Counted from the first letter of the stretch, positions 21,503 through 30,830 are shown. The stretch is 64,000 nt of DNA from Dasypus novemcinctus (GCF_030445035.2 NC_080685.1:113448432-113512431); one strand, 5' to 3'. Program-made: numbers and translations. Notes: generated by a model not told the origin, from the letters alone.

Positions 21503-21802
21503 TTAGTGGGGCGGGTGAGAGGGGTTAGCTTGGCCAGAGGTGGCGAGGGAGAGCATAAGGAGAAGGAGAGAGACTATGTTAATTGGCTCGGCAGCATGGC
21601 GAGGGTTGCGGCGTCTGCACTGACGGTAGAATGCGAGCAGTGAACGGACTTCAGGGTTGGATGGTTGCCTCTCGGGGTGGAGGGTGAGCTGGCTCAGTTG
21701 GTGCTGGATCACTCGCATCTGGCGCCATGCCCTGCGGGACATCCGCTGCTGAGGTGGCGGGTTTGACGTATCTCCCGGGGACCCAGATTGGCTGAGCGGC
21801 AT
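21503..21802 (-). pseudogene. env leader (long arginine-rich signal peptide), truncated
   Basis: Starting at the ATG at 21802 (MPLSQSGSPG), 99 residues end at a stop at 21503. The frame overlaps the 3' end of pol, as env does in betaretroviruses. It contains two basic clusters (RRAWRQMR, RQCRRRNPRH) and then a hydrophobic signal-peptide core (IVSLLLLMLSLATSG) with a plausible cleavage site after SGQA. Long Arg-rich env leaders in this virus group can double as nuclear RNA-export factors; whether this one did is inference. Only about seven residues follow the signal core before the stop, and then most of the surface subunit is deleted. Confidence 0.6.
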
Positions 21803-24389
21803 CCTGCGGGAAGACACAAGCGAAACCTTGGGTAAGAAGGGGGCACGGGCCATGCCACTGACCTGTTTGAGGGTCCTTCCAAAGGACCAGGGGGGCCTGT
21901 GTGGGGCGGTACGAGGGGCCCCAATGCCTATGGACTGCCGAGAGACCATCCTTATCAAAGGTCAAGAGATTTAGATGGATTAGGACAGCGGTGATGATGT
22001 CTCTGGGAGGAGCGTGAGGGAGGATTCCCCTCTGTTTTTCAATTTGTTGTTTCAGACGGCGATGGGAGCTCTCCACAATGGCCTGTCCTTGCGGGTTATA
22101 TGGGATACCAAAATGGTGGGCGATTTGGTAGAGCTGAAGGAACCTCGCAAAGGACTCACTGCGATAAGCAGGGCCGTTATCTGTCTTTAGGTCCCAGGGG
22201 ACCCCCATGAAGAGAATCCCTTGCCGAAGGGCCTTAATGCAGTGCTTAGCAGTCTCCCCAGGCAAGGGGACTGCATAGCACATGTGGGAGAAGGTGTCAA
22301 TTATAACGTGCAAGAACTTAAGGCGTCCAAAGGACGGGACATGCGTGACATCCATCTGCCACCTGGAATTAGGCCTAAGGCCGCGGGGATTCACCCCCTG
22401 CGGTTGCAGAGGCCCCAGAGGCAGGAAGGGGGCACAGGTTTTGCATGTCCGCACTAGGTGCTTACAAGTCTCAATTGGCAACTCAGGCAAAAGGTGGTGG
22501 AGTGAGGCGGCAGAAAAGTGAAACCTTGAATGTAAGGACTTAGCCTGATTGATAGCATCTCCGACCATATCAAGGGCAAGGGCGGAGACCGTCTGATCTG
22601 CGGTGTCGTTGCCTGCCACTAGGGGGCCAGGCAACCCAGAGTGGCTCCAGATATGAGCAATATACCAGGGTGCCATGCGTTTTTCAAGAAGGGTCTTAAG
22701 GGCATCCAGTGCCTCATCAATAGGAGAGGAGGTCGGGAAGAATGTAGCTAATGCCAAGACCCTGCAGACTTGCAGAGAATAGAGGCTATCTGTAAAGATG
22801 TTAACAGGTTCACAGGGGAAGGTGCGAAGCGCTTCTACAATAGCCAAAAGCTCTCCCATCTGGACGGAGTGTAGGTTAAGATGTGTAAAGATTTTCGGCT
22901 CTGCGACTCTGTCCAGGTACACAACCATGGAGTACTTAGTTCTAGACGCATCCGTGAAAATAGTGACGGACCTCGGAAAGGGGGAGGAAGACGGGAAGGG
23001 GAAAAAAGGACTTCGGAAGGGAAATTTGGACACGCCTTGGAGTAGGCGGTGACTAGGGAAATGGCAATCGAAATCGCCTGCAAATCCCTCACACAGCACC
23101 TGCATTTGCTCATTATCCCTAATGAGGGAGGTGGTTTCTTTCGCATTAAGCGGCCAAACAATTACAGCAGGCTGAGTTTCAAACGTATGGATGGACAGCT
23201 GCACTAAATCGGCTGCGAGAGCGATCCATAGTCTTACTGCGGGGCAAATCTTTTGCATCTTCCTTTTAGAAGGATGGAGCCAGAGGAGGGGCCCGTCCTG
23301 CCAAAGAACTCCGGTGGGCGTCCCCTTGGTGGGGAGGACCAACGCCTGGAGAGGCCGCTGGGGATCGAACCGCTGGAGGCAGCAGTTATTAAGGGCCTTA
23401 TCTACAGCGGCAATGGCAGCTCGAGCTTCGGGTGTGATGGCTATCTTTGCGGACATGGCAGAGGGGGGTTTATGACTGGTTTGTAAGAGAGCAAATAATG
23501 GCTGGAGCTGTGCCATGGTAACAGACAGAGCCGGACGAACCCAATTGATATTCCCACAGAGCTGCTGGAGCTCTTGTGAGGGTGACTCGGTCTGGCACAT
23601 TTAGTCGCACAGCCATTGGGGTTACATGCTGGGAGATATGGAACCCCAGGAAGGTTAAGGGGGGTTCAAATTTGACCTTGTCATTCTGGATTGTTAAGCC
23701 AATGGCGGACAGATTATGCCGAAGTTGAGAGAGGACATACTGCAGCTTCTCATGGGTCTCACATGCGACCAGGACATCATCCATATAGTGAATGAGGTAG
23801 CCCAGATCTCGCAAGGGGGAGACTGCCGCGTTCACATACAGCTGGCAGATGGCCGGGCTATTGTGCATGCCTTGTGGAAGGACTTTCCACTGATACCTAT
23901 CGGCTGCCCCTCGGTGGTTGGGTACAGGAACAGTAAAGGCAAAGCGCGGGCGGTCCTTTTGGTGAAGCGGAATGGAAAAAAAGCAGTCCTTAATATCTAG
24001 AGTGGCCACAAAAAGTGTTTAGGAATGGCCACTGGGTGAGGGAGTCCCGGTTGGGGAGTTCCCATGGGGAGGATATGCTTATTAATCTCCCTCAAATCAT
24101 GTAGGAGGCGGTATTTGCCAGTGGCCTTCTTTTTAATGATAAAAACGGGCGAATTGTAGGGACTTGTGGACAGTTCTATATGTCCAGCTTCAAGCTGCTC
24201 TCGAACCAACTCACGAAGAGCTTGGAGTTTGTGGGATGGCAAGGGCCACTGCTCCACCCAAATAGGCTCCTCTGTATCCCACCACAGAGGAGTGGGTGTG
24301 GGAGGTGTTAATTGAGCAGTGGCACAAACTATTGGGGGGGCTGAGTGGTTAACTGAACACCGCACTCCTCCAGGACATCTCGCCCCCAA
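21651..24389 (-). pseudogene. pol: reverse transcriptase, RNase H, integrase, two frameshifts
   Basis: Three frame segments: 24389-23997, 24009-23470 and 23600-21651. The first carries the RT fingers ([21 protein letters not shown]), the second LDIKD and the YMDD catalytic motif at 23787-23776. The third carries the RT end, RNase H (D217, E250, D271, D332 of that segment) and integrase. Integrase has H357/H361 with C386/C389 for zinc, catalytic D417, D474 and E510 (35 residues between the last two), and a C-terminal segment with WVPGRYVKP. Break 1 is at a T run near 24010, break 2 near 23600; the two shifts cancel. All visible catalytic residues are conserved, which agrees with recent integration. 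The final stop is at 21651. Confidence 0.9.
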
Positions 24390-24838
24390 AGTAAAGTATC
24401 AAGGGTGCTAAGGAAGAGGGGCCGGAATGTGCCCACACGTCCCTCACCATCCTCCCAGGCAATAGGGTGACTGGCGCGAAGGGAGGTAGAGGAGCCAGTG
24501 GCCCCTTGGACGGAAGGGCCTTCTTGAACAGACCACTGGGCGGCGAAATGAGCAGGGAAACAAGAGACCTCTGCACCCGAGTCGAGGGTCCCAGAATACC
24601 AGCGGTGGTGAATCTTAAACCTCATCGTAGGCCTGGTGGACGTGATGGGGACTGTCCACATCAGGGCTTTGGAAGGTTGGGACGGGGAGCCTCTTTGGGG
24701 TGGGGCTGAGGCCTGCCCCTCCTGGAGTTTAAAGATGGCTGTTGCCGCTGCAGGGGAGGCTGCATACGGCAGTCGCGAGCCCAATGGTACCCCCGGCCGC
24801 AGAGGGGGCAAGGGGTAGAAGGGCCCCGTCGGGGCGGT
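24329..24838 (-). pseudogene. pro: aspartic protease, in its own frame
   Basis: A minus-strand frame ending at a stop at 24329 and open upstream through the gag overlap; the true N-terminus is unknown. It encodes the retroviral aspartic protease that matures Gag and Pol, with active-site LDSGAEVSCF (Asp codon 24611-24613), a flap-like GATGSS and the helix LLWGRDVL. The frame is one -1 step from the frame of the second zinc knuckle, and pol is another -1 step away, the classic betaretroviral gag-pro-pol arrangement. Unlike many relatives I see no dUTPase domain between nucleocapsid and protease and no G-patch after it. The coding frame itself is open, but its expression depends on the gag frame, which is broken. 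Confidence 0.8.
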
Positions 24839-26489
24839 GGGGGGGAGGAACAGGAGGGCCTGGCGGTGCAGAGACTGCCGGGCATTCACGGGCGAAATGT
24901 CCTGGCTCGCCACATCTGAAACAAGAGGAGTTAAGTGCCATGGCTGTCGTGACAGCCTTGGCGAAAGAAGCAGCCTGTTGGTCAAGGCCGTTACAGGCAA
25001 TTACCCAATCGTCTATCGACTTTTCTCTCACGGGAGCGATCGCCTGTCGACAAATGGGGCTGGCCCCTTCAAGGATAATTTCACGGGTGAGGGCGCACTG
25101 AACCTGTTCATCGTGGACCCTGTGCTCACATGCCTGGAGGACTCTGGAAACATAGGTAGAAAAGTCCTCATCCTTGGTCTGTGTGAGCTTAGTGAACTTG
25201 TCAGCACTACTGGCAGTGCAGGCGCGAAAGGCCCGTAGGGCGACCTCGCGAATCTGAAGCCAGAAGCCAGCCGGAGCACGGTAGTAGGCCGCAGCCTGGC
25301 TAAACTGACCGGTGCCTGTGAAGGCTTCTGGTGGGTGATTAACACCCCTTGCGACGTTGGCCGCAACCTGCTTTTCAGCCTCGGCATGAAAATGGGCGCG
25401 CCAATTTATAAACTGGCCAGGCGTGAGGATGGCACGGGCCAGTTGGAGCCAATCGAGGGGGATGCACAGAAGGGTGGACATCTCCTCTAACAAATGCTGA
25501 GCATAAGGGCTGCCTAACCCGTCCTCCTTAACGGCCTTGCAGAGCTGTTTAACACTTTCTGCATCATGTGGGTACCATGGAAAGGGGCGCTGAGGGGTGG
25601 GAGTTATGTTAAGGGGAAAGCAGGTGGTAGGAGGCGGCAGGGAGGTAGGCGGAGGTGCCCCGACGGGGGAGGAATATGGGTCCAAAAATAGGCTAGAGGG
25701 GGCCGCGCGTGCGGCAGCTTGCCACGGATCGGATGGAGGGGGCTGCCAGGGGAAGGCGGAGCCGGGGGGGGCCGCTGGCGCGGAGGGCGCGAGAGGAGCC
25801 GTTGCCCATGCGGTGTTACAAAATGGCTGTGGGCCAACCCCAGCGGTGCTACAAAATGGCGGGGGAGGAGCTTCCGGCCCACCCAGGCAGGAAGTCGTCG
25901 GGGGGAGGGAGGGGCAAAGGGACCTCCCCTTTACGAGCGAGGAAGAAGGCAGAAGTCCGCCATCTTGAGAGTGCCTCCCCTTTTCGAGCGAGGAAGAAGG
26001 CGGAAGTTCGCCATCTTCACCGGTGCTCGGCACTGCTAGATTACATTGTTTAGGGGGACAATTTTCGAGTGCATTATTAAGGCGCTCAACAAGCGACTCA
26101 GAGTCGGAATCGGAGTCGGTATCAGAATTCCAATCAGGGTCCCTGTTAAAGTCGCCGTCCTGACAATCACGGCGGCGGCGGTGGCTCGGCCGGGGGGAGT
26201 CGATGGTAGGGGCGCCTTGAAGGCAGGAACGGATGGTAAAAAGCGCCAGTAATAAGCCAGGAGGGAATCTTTTACCTTCCTGCTCCACAGCATAAGTGAC
26301 CCTATCTATAAGGCGAGTATAGGTGTCTGGGTCCCAAAGCTGACACGTGGTAAGCCACGGATTAAAGGGGAGAAGAAGGTCCCAATATACTTGGAGCTGT
26401 TTCAAAGAGATCTTACACCGGTGAGTGTCTAGGAGACCGGCGAGGGCCCGAACTTGCAGGGCTTGCTTAGCAGATAAGATGTTACCCAT
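24729..26489 (-). pseudogene. gag: matrix, capsid, nucleocapsid polyprotein, C-terminus frameshifted
   Basis: Structural polyprotein. I choose the ATG at 26489 because it gives MGN, a myristoylation-type start; the upstream open frame lacks an ATG. Residues 1-95 look like matrix; 121-132 are acidic (NSDTDSDSDSES); 140-300 are Pro-rich with a PSAP late-domain motif (235-238) and a local duplication (PSSSLEKGR/PSSSLVKGR). Capsid spans about 305-515, with a major homology region Q437, E441, R449. The first zinc knuckle CFRCGEPGHFAREC is at 523-536 (24923-24882). The second, CPLCGRGYHWARDC (24810-24769), lies in another frame, after a run of seven C on the minus strand (24839-24845). The original C-terminus probably ended at 24661 in that other frame. 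Confidence 0.88.
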
Positions 26490-26721
26490 TGCTAATGGCC
26501 TTTTGGAGCCGATAAGAAAAGGGGCCCTTACCTTGAGAGCACGGCGATGGGAGCCGAGGTGCGCGGTGAGACGAGGGGTCGGAGCCGGTGGGGCTCCGAC
26601 GGTGGTCGCAGGCCAAGAGAAGGCCCCGACGAGGGAAGGCGGGACGACGAGCAGTGGAGCAAGGCAAATGGGAGCAAGCGCAGAGGGGAGGAGGCAGAGG
26701 TGAAGGCAGGAGAGGAGGTGC

Positions 26722-27147
26722 TCAGGCACGCGCTCCTGAGAGTTTTATTGGCGCCTCTTAATCATAGCGGGTCAGTATAAGCCCCCGACATGGAAGGAGA
26801 AAGCCATCCAGCGATTCTCCCAGACCGCCGTGGATCATATGAGGTCACCAAGGTTCAGGAGCAGCAATGCAGAGCGAAAAGATAGGGGTGAGAAGAGAGG
26901 AGGGCATAGGGCTGTGGTAGGGTTACTTCAGACGTGCAAGCGCGCGCTCCCGAGAAATCCAAGGCTCCTCTTAATCATAGCGGGTCGGTAAAAGCCCCCG
27001 ACATGGAAGGAGAAAGCCATCCAGCAATTCTCCCAGACCGCCGTGGATCGTATGAGGTAGCCAAGGCTCAGGTAGCAGCAATGTTGCACGAGAGAAGTCC
27101 CAAGGTGAGAAGAGAGGGGGGGGGCCGCCAGGTTATGGAGTGAGGCT
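26722..27147 (-). repeat. 213-bp tandem duplication in the leader
   Basis: Two copies offset by 213 bp, similar but with scattered differences, so the duplication is not very recent. It lies between the primer site and the gag ATG. Confidence 0.8.
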
Positions 27148-27194
27148 GTGGTGGAGTTGCCTTGCCCCACGTTGTGCTGTGGTGGGGTTGCCTT

Positions 27195-27212
27195 GCCCCC
27201 CGTTGGGCGCCA
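27195..27212 (-). promoter_or_regulatory. Primer binding site, tRNA-Lys type
   Basis: On the minus strand TGGCGCCCAACGGGGGGC begins 2 bp after the LTR end. It matches the tRNA-Lys(1,2) 3' end as used by type D and related betaretroviruses, with one mismatch in 18 bases by my reading. Confidence 0.88.
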
Positions 27213-27390
27213 GCTGCGGCGGCTTGCTCGGTCAGTAGAGGTGGGGTCTGGCTGCGGACGAGGGGTCGGTCCAGCTTTGGACGAGGGGTTGGTCCCGCTT
27301 GGGACGAGGGGTCGGTCCCACTTAGGATGAGGGGTCGGTCCGGCAGCAGACGAGGGGTCGGTCTCACAGGGGTTGCGCGGTTCAGCTGAC

Positions 27391-27446
27391 GGGGTCGCCC
27401 GGCGAAGCCGGCGACGAAGGGGTCGCCCGGAGAAGCAGGCGATGAA
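27391..27446 (-). repeat. 28-bp tandem repeat in U5, two copies
   Basis: Units GGGGTCGCCCGG..GACGAA and GGGGTCGCCCGG..GATGAA. Only the second is present in the 3' LTR (20101-20128). Confidence 0.85.
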
Positions 27447-27543
27447 CTGGGGACAAGGGAGGCCAGGCCCTTGTCGGGGGCTCTCAGGACTGGAGGGCAC
27501 ACGGCAAAACTACCGTGGAGACAAGGTAAACACGCAAGTCCAC

Positions 27544-27572
27544 TTTACTGAGGGAGAGGCAACAGTTTTATA
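27544..27572 (-). promoter_or_regulatory. LTR core promoter and poly(A) signal
   Basis: On the minus strand a TATAAAA box (27572-27566) is followed about 20 bp later by AGTAAA (27549-27544), a polyadenylation-type hexamer. Upstream, at about 27590-27625, are repeated ATTGG/CCAAT boxes. The same arrangement is present in the 3' LTR and in the solo LTR. Confidence 0.7.
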
Positions 27573-27762
27573 GGGGCTGGGGAAGGCTGATTGGTCGAAG
27601 CCACGCCCTGTTCTGATTGGTTGCCGGCGAAAGGTCAGTGGGTGGTACTGGACGGGGGAGGGGTGGTGGTTAGGGATTGGCTGTCGCTGTTGCTGGGGGA
27701 AGGGGCAGGGTTTAGGGATTGGTGGCTGCTGTTGCTGGGGTGGAGGGCAGACTTGAGTTTCC

Positions 27763-27997
27763 CGCCCACGCCTGGCTGTTGCTGCTGTCAGGGGAAGGGA
27801 AAAGGTCAGACTGGATTTTTCCGCCCACGCCTGGCTGTTGCTGCTGTCGGGGGAGGGGAAAAGGGCAGACTGGATTTTTCCGCCCACGCCTGGCTGTTGC
27901 TGCTGTCGGGGGAGGAGAAAAGGGCAGACTGGATTTTTCCGCCCACGCTTGGCTGTTGCTGCTGTTGGGGGAGGGGAAAAGGGCAAACTGGAATTTT
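27763..27997 (-). repeat. 59-bp tandem repeat, four copies
   Basis: Four units of 59 bp in U3, with small differences (the last has CGCTTGG and GGAATTTTC). The 3' LTR has three units and the solo LTR two. Confidence 0.9.
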
Positions 27998-28262
27998 CTG
28001 CCCTGCGCCTGCGCAGGGAGAAAGAAGAAGAAGGGTGCCGCCCCACAGGCATCGTGTGGCGCCATCCGAGAGGAGGGGCGGCCGCGGAAGCATGGCTGCC
28101 AAGAAGGGGAGACCCGAGGGCACTCTGCGCCCATGCTGAGCTCCCTTCAGGGGTGGCGGTGAGTCCGACCAGCCACCCTATTATGGGGGCAGCGGCTTGG
28201 CCTGCTGCGGCTGCTCCCCCGCCAGGCCAGCAAACCACACTTCAGCCCGAGGGGTGACCGCA

Positions 28263-28268
28263 CGGGAA
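28263..28268. repeat. Provirus TSD, right copy (CGGGAA)
   Basis: Identical to 19919-19924. Confidence 0.85.
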
Positions 28269-28590
28269 TCTGTGTTTCTTTTTGTTGCGTCATCTTGCTG
28301 TGTCAGCTCTCCATGGGTGCGGCGCCATTCCTGGGCAGGCTGCACCTTCTTTTGCGCTGGGCGGCTCTCCTTACGGGGTGCACTCCTTGCGTGTGGGGCT
28401 CCCCTATGCAGGGGACACCCCCGCGTGGCAGGGCACTCCTTGCATGCATCAGCACTGTGCATGGACCAGCTCCACACGGGTCAAGGAGGCCCGGGGTTTG
28501 AACCGCTGACCTCCCCAGTAATAGGGATTGAACCTGGAACCTCAAATTTGGGAAGCAGGCACTCAACCCCTGAGCAACAACTACTCCCCA
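28269..28590 (-). mobile_element. SINE, right part, interrupted by the provirus
   Basis: Continues the SINE begun at 19796: CATCTTGCTGTGTCAGCTCTCC and GGCGGCTCTCCTTACGGGGTGC align with 38300-38390 of the complete copy, read in reverse complement. Its end (from about 28520) carries a tRNA-like head with a TTGAACC B box in antisense. Confidence 0.8.
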
Positions 28591-28777
28591 AAATATTCTT
28601 TTTTTAGGTGTTACAGGGGATTGAACAGAGGACTTTATCCATGTGAAGCAGGGGCTCAACCCCTGAGCTACAACCACTCCCCACAATATTCTTTTTTTTA
28701 GGTGGTACCAGGGATTGAACTCAGGACCTCATACGTGTGTAAAGGAGATGCTCAACCACTGAGCTACAACCCCTCCC
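28591..28777 (-). mobile_element. Two tandem SINE monomers
   Basis: Units of about 90 bp separated by TTCTTTTTTTAGGTG. Each contains, in antisense, CTGAGCTACAACC (tRNA A-box region) and GGGATTGAAC (B-box region). Read on the minus strand the head GTGGTTGTAGCTCAGGGG is clearly tRNA-Ala-like. They are not functional tRNA genes: no complete cloverleaf is present. Confidence 0.8.
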
Positions 28778-28833
28778 ACTTTCTCATGTTCACAGATTGA
28801 GAAATTGAGCCTCACCACTGAGGAAAGTAACTG

Positions 28834-29411
28834 GCAGTTCCTCAGAAAGTTGTCTAAGAGTTATATGACCTAGCAGTCCCATTCATAGGTATAAACCCAA
28901 AATAATTGAAACCAAGGACGCAAACAGATATTTCTACCCCAATGTTCATCACGGCACTATTCACAAGAGGCAACAGGTGAAAGCAACTCAAGTGTCTATC
29001 AACAGATGAATAAACAAAATGTGATGAATAAACAATGGAATATTATTCAGCCTCAAAAGGAATAAAGTTCTGATGCATGCTATAACATGGGTAAACTTTG
29101 AATAAAATGGGCTAGACACAAAAGGAGAGCTATCATATGATTCCATTTAAATGAAATAACTAGAATATGCAAATCCATAGACAAAGTGGATTAAAGGTTC
29201 CTAGGGGCTGTGGAGAGGGAAGTGGGGCATATGGCTACATGGGGCAGGTCTCGGGGGTGATGGAAAAGTTTCTGGAAATGGATGGTGGTGATGGTAGCAC
29301 AAATGTAAATGTTTAATGCTGCTGAATTTTACACACAAGAATAGTTAAAATGCTAAATTTTCTGCTATATATGTTACCACAATAAAAAATGTTTAAACAA
29401 TAACCAAAAAA
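28834..29411 (+). mobile_element. Old 5'-truncated L1 (L1M type) with TSD
   Basis: L1 ORF2 end and 3' UTR, ending TTACCACAATAAAAAATG and an A-rich tail. GAAAGTAACTG flanks it on both sides (28823-28833, 29412-29422), consistent with a TSD. Joining the flanks gives a MIR-like ACTGAGGCTCAGAG, so the target was probably a MIR. Confidence 0.75.
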
Positions 29412-29624
29412 GAAAGTAACTGAGGCTCAGAGCCCTGGAGTCCCCAGCAAATGGCTGAACCAGAGTCATCGCCTTCCCCATTAGAGGTCTTGAGTGGCCG
29501 TGAGCAAATCCATCTATTCTGGGAGCTTGGTCCGGAATCTGGAAACCGCGGGAGTTTGGCTGGAGCATACCTTCATGCCAACACACACGTGCTGACCCCA
29601 CATGGGCACGGGGTCAGGTTAGAC

Positions 29625-29880
29625 CCCGGAAACAGAGAAATGAATAAGGCCCTGCTTGTCTGGGAACTTGGTGTGACGGGCACAGAACAGTGTGACAAGT
29701 GCGACGTCAGAGCTAACTCTGTCAGGCCGTGGGTGGGAGCCTTTGGAGGAGGCTTCATCTAGAAGAGAAGGCCTGAGCCAATCTGGAGATTGCACAGTCA
29801 AGTGGTAGAGAGAGGTGGAGGGAAAAGCATTTCCTCCAGAGGGAACGGCCTGTGCTAAGGAGAAGAGGCATGAGGCCAAT
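29625..29880 (-). repeat. L2-like fragment, antisense
   Basis: GAAATGAATAAGGCCCTGC, GGAGGCTTCATC and CCAGAGGGAACGGCCTGTGC occur in the order of an antisense L2 tail. Diverged; borders approximate. Confidence 0.5.
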
Positions 29881-30084
29881 CTTGAAGAATTCCTCCAACT
29901 CTAACTCTTCAGTACTGGAGGGTCACCATTAAGAGATGAAGAGGGGAGAAAGGGTGGGTATCTGGGGGTCAGTATCCCAGGTTCCAGGTTTCAGGGAGCC
30001 CGTAGGAACCCTTCCAATATGAGAGTTTCTGAGTCAGTTCTTACTAGAGCCAGGAGAGCCCTTTAGGGATCTACCATCCAACAG

Positions 30085-30400
30085 GCTCATTCTACAGCCG
30101 AGAACACTGAGGCAGGACCAGCCTCTTGCCCAAAGCCAGTCAGGCAGTGTCAGAGCTGGACTGGGACCTGGTCTCCCTGAAGGTCCCAGGAGCCTGGCCC
30201 TGAGGCCACCATCAGGGCATGAAGCATATTTCTTAGAATGTGCTGGACATTGTTCTGAGTTTCATATCGCTCAACTCAGGGTAACCCTGTTCTATGGATG
30301 AGGCAGAGAGGCAGAGAGAGGTTCAGGAACTTGCCAAGGTCACACAGCCAGTCCCTGGGGACTCTGTGTGCTCTAGAACCCAGAGCAGTCCTGAATGCCT
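30085..30400 (-). repeat. Two antisense MIR copies
   Basis: About 30085-30212 (GAACACTGAGGCAGGACCAG, GCCCAAAGCCAGTCAG) and about 30213-30400 (GAACTTGCCAAGGTCACACAG) each match the antisense MIR core. Open frames across them are not genes. Confidence 0.65.
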
Positions 30401-30464
30401 ATTGTGGACACCGACAGGGGATGGCCTTCTTCGGGGCTCAAGGCCACAGGATGGAGCAGGGATT

Positions 30465-30830
30465 CACAGTCCAGCTGGGGAGACAGACACAGAAAAGGGC
30501 ATTTCCTTGAATGTGGGGAGAGGTCAGCCTGGGGGTGGAGGGAGAATTCCCACAGGGAAGCTTCTTGAGCTGAACCTCTAAGGAGGAATAAAAGTATCCA
30601 GAGGAAGAAGGGGAAGGACGTTTAGGCACGGGGCCTGAGTGCACAGAACTGAGGGAACAGAAAGGAGCCTGGTGTACTGGGAACTGCACACGGGTCAGAC
30701 TTTTGTTAGAGCAGACAGCAGGAAGTGGGGGGTGTGAGGCTGAGAGGGGCGCAGGGGCCAGACTGAGGCTTTGGACCCTCTCCTGTGGGTATGGGGAGCC
30801 ATGGAGGGCTTTAAGCAGGAGCTTCATGGG
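30465..30830 (-). repeat. L2-like fragment, antisense
   Basis: CAGTCCAGCTGGGGAGACAG through GGGGAGCCATGGAGGGCTTTAAGCAGG follows the order of an antisense L2 tail. Diverged. 30831-31325 to its right holds nothing I recognise. Confidence 0.5.

Larger units (their letters stand above)
26490..27214 (-). other. Proviral leader with a duplicated segment
   Basis: The untranslated region between the 5' LTR and gag, about 725 bp, longer than usual because a segment of about 213 bp is present twice in tandem (about 26722-26934 and 26935-27147). Both copies contain CTCTTAATCATAGCGGGTC and CCATCCAGC with the same spacing. A packaging signal would be expected here. Confidence 0.75.
19925..28262 (-). mobile_element. 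Betaretrovirus-like ERV provirus, env-deleted
   Basis: An 8.3-kb provirus on the minus strand: 5' LTR 28262-27215, primer site, leader, gag, pro, pol, env remnants, polypurine tract, 3' LTR 20888-19925. Assignment to the class II/betaretrovirus-like (ERV-K) group rests on the tRNA-Lys-type primer site, 6-bp TSD, two CX2CX4HX4C knuckles and gag, pro and pol in three frames related by -1 steps. By eye the two LTRs differ by a few percent outside copy-number changes, so integration is recent on a mammalian time scale (inference). Frame breaks in gag and pol and loss of most of env make it defective. Confidence 0.92.
27215..28262 (-). mobile_element. Proviral 5' LTR
   Basis: 1048 bp, starting TGCGGTCACC and ending GCCGCCGCA on the minus strand. 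It carries four 59-bp U3 repeats (27763-27997) and two 28-bp U5 units (27391-27446). Sequence outside these differs from the 3' LTR by scattered substitutions of a few percent by eye. Open frames on both strands across the repeats (for example 27510-28238) are translations of repeat DNA, not genes. Confidence 0.92.

Noticed and set aside
24661..24885. Separate small gene encoding a zinc-knuckle protein
   Set aside because: It is the frameshifted C-terminal part of gag nucleocapsid, not an independent gene; it has no ATG of its own.
20448..27997. Regular 59-bp units considered as a CRISPR-like array
   Set aside because: The units are contiguous with no unique spacers, lie in LTR U3 regions, and the genome is mammalian.
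27510..28238. Long open frames on both strands through the LTRs (also 20195-20966 and 4869-5452)
   Set aside because: They translate the 59-bp and GC-rich LTR repeats, occur in several frames at once and lack any domain.
28591..28777. tRNA genes
   Set aside because: Only A- and B-box regions resemble tRNA; acceptor and anticodon stems are not complete, and the units are SINE heads.
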